18,369 nt of DNA. It comes from Amanita rubescens. Its lineage: Eukaryota > Basidiomycota > Agaricomycetes > Agaricales > Amanitaceae. Position numbers and translations under genes: made by a program. The stretch spans positions 1 to 18,369 of the forward strand of contig WION01000782.1 in assembly GCA_015039365.1 (NCBI GenBank), written 5' to 3'. A model generated the notes under the pieces. The model was not told where the DNA came from. It was given only the letters and a program-made list of their open reading frames with translations, and did not search any database. Shown here in pieces: positions 8,615 to 16,600 of this stretch (positions are counted from its first letter, which is position 1; every line of letters begins with the position of its first letter).

Positions 8615-11457
8615 TTGTACAGGGTTTTCCCCTTTGGTCCAGATACAGACCGACTTGTTGTGGGCCACAACATTTCTTTCGATCGCGCCGACTCCAACCC
8701 GGACCCCAACCTGAATCCCAATCTTGACCTCGAGGACTCGGACCCAACTCCCCCTACTACCGACTCGGACCATCTATCACTCGCCGACCTTCTATCCTAC
8801 TGCGCCACCGACGTCCACACAGCTCACAAAGCATCCTCCCCTCCTTCCTCTCCCAGTGTCCTCGCCCCGTCTCCTTCTCAGGCGTGCTCACCATCAGGTC
8901 CAGTTTTCTCACAGTCAAAAGCGCTTGGGAGAGGTGTATTGAACACGTCGAGCGCGTTTTTAGAGGGGTGGAAGATGTGAAGAGGAGTTGGCGACGAGCG
9001 TGAAGGAGATGACGACGACGAGGGAATGGGAGAAGAATCCGTGGTTGGCACAGTTGGATTGGACCTTGAAAAAGGCGGGAAAATCGAGGGGTGTCGTGAG
9101 TATTGTTCTTTTTTCGTCGTGTCTTTTTCGCTCAAGTCACGTTAAAGTGCAGGAACCTGATGAACCTAAACCTGAACCTGAACCTGAACATGACGTGTTG
9201 CAAGTACCGGAAGATCCAGCGTGGCTCAGCACTCTCGTTACTTCACCCTCCCGTATCATCTCGTTATTGCTCAAGCTTGCGTATAACGTCTTTCCACTCA
9301 AATTATCGAGCGAAGGAGGTTGAAATTACGTCGACGACAAAGGAAACTGCGTACCGCTCGCGGTCAGAAGACCCTTGGTCCGCGTCACGCAAAACTACTG
9401 TTGGCCTCGGGCGAGATGACGTCTGACGATAACGACCTAGCGATAGCGTTATCGTCTGGTTCAAAAGACCTGGACGATCGAATACAGGAACTTGCAGCTC
9501 GCGTGATGGACGAGGCCAGGAAGGATCCCGAATCTGCCGTCGTTCAAGATCCGTGGTTCTCTCAACTAGATTGGAGCCCAAAGAAAAAGACAAAACGGAA
9601 AGACCAGGAGAAGCCGAAAGCGCCCGCCGTTTGTTGGCCGAAATGATACTGGGACTTGACGAAACCCAAAAAAGGTTTACGATCGATCTCACCCCACGAA
9701 ACCGAACGCACCGCTCTTGTTCAAGTTGGCGTGGAGAGGCTTACCCTTTGTTTCATTCGAGAGAGCACGGGACACGGTTGGATATACCGCGTTCCCTCTT
9801 TCCGTTTCGGAAACTTCCAAGCACGGATCGTCTCTGACGTTCTCCAACCCTGCCAATTCAACTTTCGTCGATCTAGTACTTCACCACGGTTCTGCGTTCC
9901 ACAAGTTGCCTCATAAAAACGGTGAAAAAGGCAAAGTGGGGTCTCCCCTTGGCAAAACGTTCGTCGAGTATGCGGCGTGACAAGTCCGGGCGGAGAGGCG
10001 AAAGAGGCCCTCGAGTTGAACGCAGTGCGCAGTTATTGGATGAGCTCGAGAGATCGAATCATGAACCAGATGGTCGTTTGGGAGGGCGGTGGCCGGAAGT
10101 TGGGTTTCAAGGATAAGGACGACAAGTGGGGCATCATCCTCCCTCAAGTCATTACCATGGGTACCGTCACCTGCGGCGCGATTGAAAAGGTTGACAGCTT
10201 CCAATGCGAAAAAGAACCGCGTCGGGTCAGAACTGAAAGCAATGGTCCGTGCACCACCTGGCTACGCGATCATCGGTGCCGATGTGGATTCGGAAGAGCT
10301 ATGGATCTTGAGTTGTATGGGAGATGCGCAGTTTGGTATGCACAGTGCGACGGGATTGGGGTGGATGACGCTCGAAGGGACGAAAAGCACTGGGACGGAC
10401 TTGCATTCGAAAACGGCAAAAATACTTGGCTTGTCCCGCGACCAAGCCAAAGTATTCAACCATTCGAGGATTTATGGGGCTGGGATGAAACACGCTGTTC
10501 TGCTCCTCCTTCAGGCCAACGCCGGGATGTCGATACCAGAAGCTCAAAAACTCGCCGAAAATCTGTACGCTTCCACAAAGGGCCGCAACACTCACCGATC
10601 CGACATGTTGTTTGATCGAAAGTTTTGGTTCGGAGGATCCGAGAGCTTCGTGTTCAAGCTCGAAGATATTGCAAATTCAGAGAAGCCTAGGACACCTGCG
10701 TTGGGATGTGGCGTGACGTACGCATTAAGCAAGGAATACCTCCCAAACGAATTCGGATCGGATTATATGCCCTCGAGAATCAACTGGGTCGTCCAATCCT
10801 CGGGTGTGGATTACCTCCACATTTTGATCGTATCGATGGAATATCTCATCAAGCGGTACCATATCCAAGCACGACCTCATCTCGGTGCTCGTCAAAGAAG
10901 AAGACAAGTACCGCGCCGCGCTTGCGTTGCAAATCTGCAATCTGTGGACGAGGGGGATGTTTGCGTATATGCTCGGTATGGACGACTTACCGCAGGGCGT
11001 CGCGTTTTTTTCGGCAGTGGACGTGGACAAGTATTTGGGGAAGGAAGTGGATATGGAGTGTGTGACACCCAGTCAGCCGGCACCTATTCCGCCTGGCGAA
11101 TTTCTAAATATCGAGAGTGTGTTGGAAAAGACAGCAGGAAGTTTGGGCGAAGAACACGGAATTGAGCACGTTGGCTCGTTGGAAGGGTACGAAGAGCCGG
11201 ATTATATGGTTCATCGAGCTAAGATGGCGGCGTTCTTGAAAGCGCAAGCGGCTCACGATTTTGGAGAGGTCAAGGGGCTTGCGCAGAAAGCTCACGGTGT
11301 CAAGTTTGAAGGTGGAATTGGGGGTAGGCCAGGAGTGAATGGCAAGAAGGGGAGGAAGGGGAAAGGGGGCGAGAATGTGCCTTTGGGCAATGGAGAGGGG
11401 ATTGATTGGAGTGAATACGAGTTTCAGCGGAACTTGTTGGACGAGTATCATTATTAA
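8615..11457 (+). pseudogene. MIP1: Mitochondrial DNA polymerase gamma, degraded copy
   Basis: This is the family-A polymerase that replicates mitochondrial DNA, identified from many conserved blocks. Exonuclease motif II (VGHNISFDRA, about 8657-8688) and motif III (YCATDV) are present, but the more than 100 residues normally between them are replaced by a short Asp/Pro/Asn-rich stretch, and motif I and the N-terminus are missing. The frame changes near 8828, 8985, 9315, 9700-9800, 9975, 10180 and 10875. An in-frame 57-nt intron fits 9096-9152. Polymerase blocks are the YWMSSRDRIMNQMVVW segment, motif A GADVDSEELW, motif B RDQAKVFNHSRIYGAGM (with His where the human enzyme has Tyr951), and [11 protein letters not shown]. 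At 10876-10893 the sequence reads LISVLV where relatives read LISV-HDE-I/V-R-Y-LV: six codons containing motif C are gone. The C-terminal fungal extension is open to the stop at 11455-11457. As it stands it cannot encode an active polymerase. Confidence 0.88.
8982..9760 (+). repeat. Partial internal duplication of the polymerase spacer region
   Basis: Two successive segments match the same part of polymerase gamma, between the exonuclease and polymerase domains. The first (about 8982-9323) has NPWLAQLDWTLKK followed by PAWLSTL and LLLKLAYNVFPLKLSSE. The second (about 9480-9760) has DPWFSQLDWSPKK followed, through frame changes, by LLFKLAWRGLPFVSFE. The same order of blocks appears once in the human enzyme, as far as I know the family. 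The copies differ much more than a recent duplication would. The simplest reading is a join between two different polymerase copies, or an old tandem duplication. Confidence 0.55.
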
Positions 11458-13664
11458 TGTAATTTATGTTGATTTTTCAAAATAGGGACATGCTTCAACT
11501 CCACGAAAAGTTATTGTACTTGTTATGCAGTCTATACAGTGCTAAGACATAGGCAGGAACAAGTCTTTACTCGTCAACACATTCACCAAGCATAGCATTC
11601 AAGCAAAAAGAACCTCTCAACTTAACCTTCAATACCCTTCGCATCGTGCCGTGTTTCCGTATTCCAGTGCTCCAAACTGACGAAGATCATTAGGTTGAGC
11701 GAGAAGGTGTTACACAGTAAGGATTCGTGGGTGCACCTTTGGGTTCTTGTACAGAGGCCTTGGCGTTGACCGCGGTGGGATTATAAAGGATAGCGGGTAA
11801 TGATGAGTACGCGCTTATGGTCACTGTCACGCTCGGTGGTCAGATTGGACAGACAAGGGCGAGGAGGATACGAACTAACCGTCGAGATTTGCACTTCGTA
11901 TGATGCATCGGGCAGCTCTTCCGACAAGACGGCGGGAAGACGCGTGCTGCCTCAGTAGTCATTGGGTTCTGGCATAGTGATGGGACGGGAAACGGAGGTA
12001 GTCGTCGGCCTGTTATTCCTCGATTTGGACCATGGAAGAAGATCGATAAGCCGAGTCGAAGGGGTTGTTGGTAGAGGTACATGATCCGGTGCGCATCACT
12101 GAGGTAGTGGATTAGACATCATCAGTTGTAAGAGAAGTCGGAGTGAACGACTTACTAGCTAGAGCAGGGAGAACGTCATCGTCGTCTTAACTACTCTGTA
12201 TCTTGACGCGAATATCTTCTGGACTAAGAGTGAGAGGACCAGCAATTTGTCGTTGACTACGGCTGACGTTGACTTCGACCGGGTTTGCTTTTTCTATTTC
12301 CTTGTGAACACGGCAGGAAGAGAAGGGACAGGCAGTGCATAAGCAGAATGGAGAGGCGCAGCCCGAGGAAGTGCCAGCTGTATGACGGAATCTGCGGAAG
12401 GGCGAGGTCGGAAGCAAAGGAGAACACGGGTAACAATATCTGCAAATGAAACGCGACGTTCCGAACCGAAAGCAATAGAGCGTTGTTTCGCGGACCTGTA
12501 CCTCGACAGCGGATCTGAGCCGTGTCGGGTGAGGGAAAACTAGGGTCTGCAATTATGTGGGGGAACGAGGAGGAGGAGAGGAAGTAGGACAGCAGAGAGA
12601 CATGTCTGCAGCAGCAGGGACCAAACCAGATGGAGCGGCGTAGGCGGCAGGCTGGTGGGGATTGAGCTGGATTGCGTTCGACGACGTGGGGCCTGAGCGC
12701 GTTGTTCTTTTTCAGGTTGGATTGTGACGTACGGATATCGGGTGGGGGATGGCACCCATATGGAGTTGACGTCGCATTTGGGTGGTGGATGGGCGCATGA
12801 AGGACCTGACTCTTGGAGGCCTGAGGAAGGGGGTCAGTCAAGGTATTGATACGGAAAGGGTTGAACGCACCTTCGTAGTAAGTGCTGGTCCCTACTGTAC
12901 ATGTCCGTCTCCGTCGTTTTCCACCCTTGCGTGCAGCGTCGTAATACTAGCCTGTTCGGAACAGCTCGCATACCCCATCCTTTGCTCGGTGAGACGCCAT
13001 GATTTCTCCGGCCTTATCCTCCGCATATCGCCAGTAGCTCGATTATATGATTGATTAGGTTACAATGAACTGGCCAAGACGCGAATAGAAGATGGTGGTT
13101 GGGGTGGACAATTTGTAGTCTGTGGAAGTACAGGTCAATGAAGAGCACATTCGTAAGCGAGCGCCCGTCCGTACAAGTTGTTGAGAGTCCATAGTCTCGA
13201 GAAAGAGTGGAATGGCTGGTAAGACCCATGTTGCCAAATGGAGAAGTTATCCAAATACGTATGACTGGGCCTGAGAGCATCTGGTTCCTGGGGTCAATGC
13301 TGCCTTGTGAACGTATAGTAGTCCTGCGGCGTGCACGCTTTCAAACAGGCTTTGACCAGACGACCATTTGATTTCGCTTGTGCCCGTCGCTCTGGCATAC
13401 GGGAATCTCAAATCTTCTTTAGAGATCATAATACGCAACGGCTTTGGTACTCAGCGCTCATCAATGGCTTCGCTTTGCGAAGCGGGTAAGTAGTCTGTCG
13501 TCGGGTGGCGCCGTAAGTGTGTGAAAAGTGTCTGATTGAGTGTGACGCAGGCACATCAGCAAACCCAGGGTGGCGGACTTCAGGCGCTCCGGATCACTCT
13601 GGAGTGTTCCTGAGCGCTCTGGACACCGAGTGAAGCAGCCTGAAGCGGCCGCCAGGTTTCACAA
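11458..13664. other. Long stretch without a secure gene
   Basis: The first 230 bases are the 3' flank of the polymerase remnant. Beyond that several minus-strand stretches look coding but cannot be joined into one gene. One is at about 12303-12187 (ending SQRQIAGPLTLSPEDIRVKI). Another is at 13251-13140 (reading DNFSIWQHGSYQPFHSFSRL). A third is the small two-exon candidate at 12082-11690 listed separately. The frame at 12841-12257 is long but Ser/Pro/Cys/Leu-rich and without motifs. Stops and frame changes between the pieces suggest decayed genes. I recognise no family in any of them, and no RNA gene or transposon end. Confidence 0.45.
11690..12082 (-). CDS. Possible small two-exon gene of unknown function
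   Basis: A splice-consistent reading exists: Met at 12082 (MYLYQQPLRLGLSIFF...), exon to 11880, a 48-nt intron with a GTTAGT donor at 11879 and a GAG acceptor ending at 11832, then exon 11831-11690 (VTVTISAYSSLPAILYN... and ending PSRST, stop TAA at 11692-11690). The product would be about 114 residues, Pro/Arg-rich in the first half and Ser/Thr/Ala/Pro-rich in the second. There is no recognised domain, and the acceptor is weak. It may be part of a larger broken gene reaching upstream past 12187. I list it because the second exon has an amino-acid make-up that looks like real protein; the evidence is thin. Confidence 0.2.
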
Positions 13665-16600
13665 ATGTGTCAGCACATCTTAATCCTCTACTACGACTAT
13701 CACTCCGTCAACACAATAAGTATGCTTGCCAATTCTCAGAATGTTATTGTAAAAGATAGCGTAATGATCAATGTCGGTCGTGATTACGTGTGTCTTCTCT
13801 TGTACTCTTGTACTCATCACGCCTGATACAACTTAATTTCCCATGTTAGAATCAACATGTATACAATCACTCTGTCAATGCACTTGCCAACTCTCAGAAT
13901 GTCATGGTCACGGTAAAAGATAACCTAATGATCAATATTGGTCGTGATTATGTGTGTCTTCTCTTGCACTCATTGCACCCGATACTAAACTTAATTTCCC
14001 ATGTTAGAATCAATATGTATACAGTATGTGGTTGTTTGTATAGTGCATGTGAACATGTTAACCGTGATTCATCAGTTGATACTGATGAAATTCTTGGTAT
14101 GCAGCCTTCTTTGGATCTCTCCAGTGTACCATGACCAAGACTCCCCTGCAGGAAAGTTCCAAAAATGGTTGGATCCACCTGATCCATCCATTAATCACAA
14201 TAATGCAAGGAATAAGCACCATGAGAACACTGGCCAATGGCTACTCAAGGATGAGAGGTATTTGACTTGGAAGCAACAACCTAATTCTCTGATATGGATC
14301 AATGGCATTTGTGAGTGTCATATCTAATCTATAATTGCCACAATAGCTGAACGTGTATGATTGATATGTAGCTGGTTGTGGAAAGACAATTATTTGGTGT
14401 GTATTATTGCAGTACCTTATTTTAAGCACTTAAGGGAGGATCAGTTCCACTGTAATTGAAGATATCAAGGACATTGTTCAGGCTCAGCCTGAAACTGCTT
14501 TGGTCTATTTCTATTTTGACATTGGTGACAGGACAAAACAAACTACTAGGGATATTCTTTCATATCTGGTTTTGGCTCTGACAGCCAGATCCAAGAAATA
14601 TTCCATCATGGAAAGGCTTTATGAAAAGCATGGCAGGCTGTATAATCCCACTCAGGATGAGCTACTTGGTCTTTTGAAGGAGCTTCTTCATCACTTCAAG
14701 CAAAATTATGTGGTCATTGATGCTTTGGATGAATGTGATGAATATGAACAATTGTTTACAAAAGTGATCATGATCATTCATGGATGGCAGTTGTCCAATG
14801 TTCATCTCTTGATGACCAGCAGGAGTGACCAGCATATACTGGTGAATATGCAGGGATGTGCTGCAATGGAAATATGCCTTTCTGCAGAGTTAATTGAAAG
14901 TGATATTATATCCTATATTCATGCAGCTGTTGAAGCAGACAGCAAGTTCAAGATGTGGAGTCACACAATTAAAGAGCAAGTCAAGGAGGTGCTCATAAGT
15001 GGTGCAAATGGAATGTATGCATAGATTATCCTTTTAATGGAAAGTGGCTAATCAGACTGAGTAGGTTCCGCTGGGTTGTCTGTCAAATCCAAGAGTTAAA
15101 GCTGTGTCCAACCCTAAATAAGCTGAAGAAAGCTTTGGAAAATCTTCCAAAAAGCTTGGAAGCTACTTATGATCAAATACTTCAAAGGATTAGTCCAGAA
15201 GATATGCCATATGTGAAAACCTTTCTACAGTGGTTAGTTTTTGGGATGAGACCATTGAAAGCAGAAGAATTGGCTGAAGTGGTGACATTTGATCTATCAA
15301 GTGGCAAATTTGATTCAGACTTAGCTTTGCTCCATCATGATTATGTGATATTCATGTGCTCAAGTCTAGTGACCAAAACAGAAGATAATAGAGTGAGACT
15401 AGCTCATTCATCTGTGAAGGAATATTTCCTGGCCAGACAAAGCATGTTTCAAGAAGGTGATATTGCCTTGTTGGAAACTATGACAGCCCATTGCATGATT
15501 GGTTATTGCTGTGTAAAAATACCTTCTAGATGAGTGGTATAATGGTGGCAAAGATTCAGATTTTTCCACTTCTTCATTATGCATGTGAATATTGGCCAAA
15601 TCATTACAAACTGAGCAAAGAGGATCCAACTTTGCATGCCACTGTAATGACTTTTTTTGAGATTGAAGACAGTGAATTCAACAGATGGGTAATGATGAAT
15701 TTGAGGGTAGACAACTTCATGTGTGGCATCAAATAAAGTTACGACTCCACTTTGCTGCATTGTTGGGCTGGAGAGTGTTATTGAAACCTTGATAAAGAAT
15801 ACCAAGTCACTGGAAGAATATAGCATGGCTGTGCAAATTGCAGCAAAAGAAGGAAATACTGGCACTTTGAAGCTTCTGTTAGACACAGCATTGAATGACA
15901 TAAATGTTGTGGATTGTCATGATTGGTTACAAGTAATCTCAGATAAGAGTCCCACTGGGATTATGAAGCTTCTCCTGGACAGGGTGGCTACTATGAATCA
16001 ATATACAAGCATATATGGAAATCCATTAATAGCTGCATCACTTGGAGGTCATGGGGGCATTGTCAAGATCCTTCTGGAATATGGAGCAGATGTGAACATT
16101 CAGGGAGGAGAATATGGCAATGCATTACAAGCTGCATCCTATAATGTTTCTGGTGAAGTTGTGAAGCTTCTTCTGGAACATGGAGCAGATGTGAATGCCT
16201 GGGGAGGAAATTATGGGAATGCATTACATGCTGCATCCAAGAAGGGTTCTAGTGAAATTGTGAAGATTCTTCTGGAAAATGAAGCAGATGTGAATGGTCA
16301 AGGAAGGGAATATGGCAATCCATTACAAGCTGCATCCTATGAGGGTTTTAGTGAAGTTGTGAAAATTCTTCTGGAAAATGGAGCAGATGTGAATGCTCAG
16401 GGAGTCATATATGGCAATGCATTGCAAGCTGCATCCTGCAGGGGTTCTAGTGAAGTTGTGAAGATTCTTCTGGCAAATGGAGCAGATGTGAATGCTCAGG
16501 GAGGAGCCATATATGGCAATGCATTACAAGCTGCATCCCATAATGATTCTGGTGAAGTTGTGAAGATTCTTCTGGAAAATGGAGCAGATGTGAATGCTCA

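Noticed and set aside
12257..12841. Minus-strand frame of 194 codons, Ser/Pro/Cys/Leu-rich
   Set aside because: No domain, no plausible start context or splice continuation, and other frames in the same bases look equally protein-like. Not reported as a gene.
13561..13650. Short repeats of gcgctc(c/t)gga and ctctggag near the NLR-Tup1 start
   Set aside because: Too short and imperfect to call a regulatory element or terminal repeat of a transposon.
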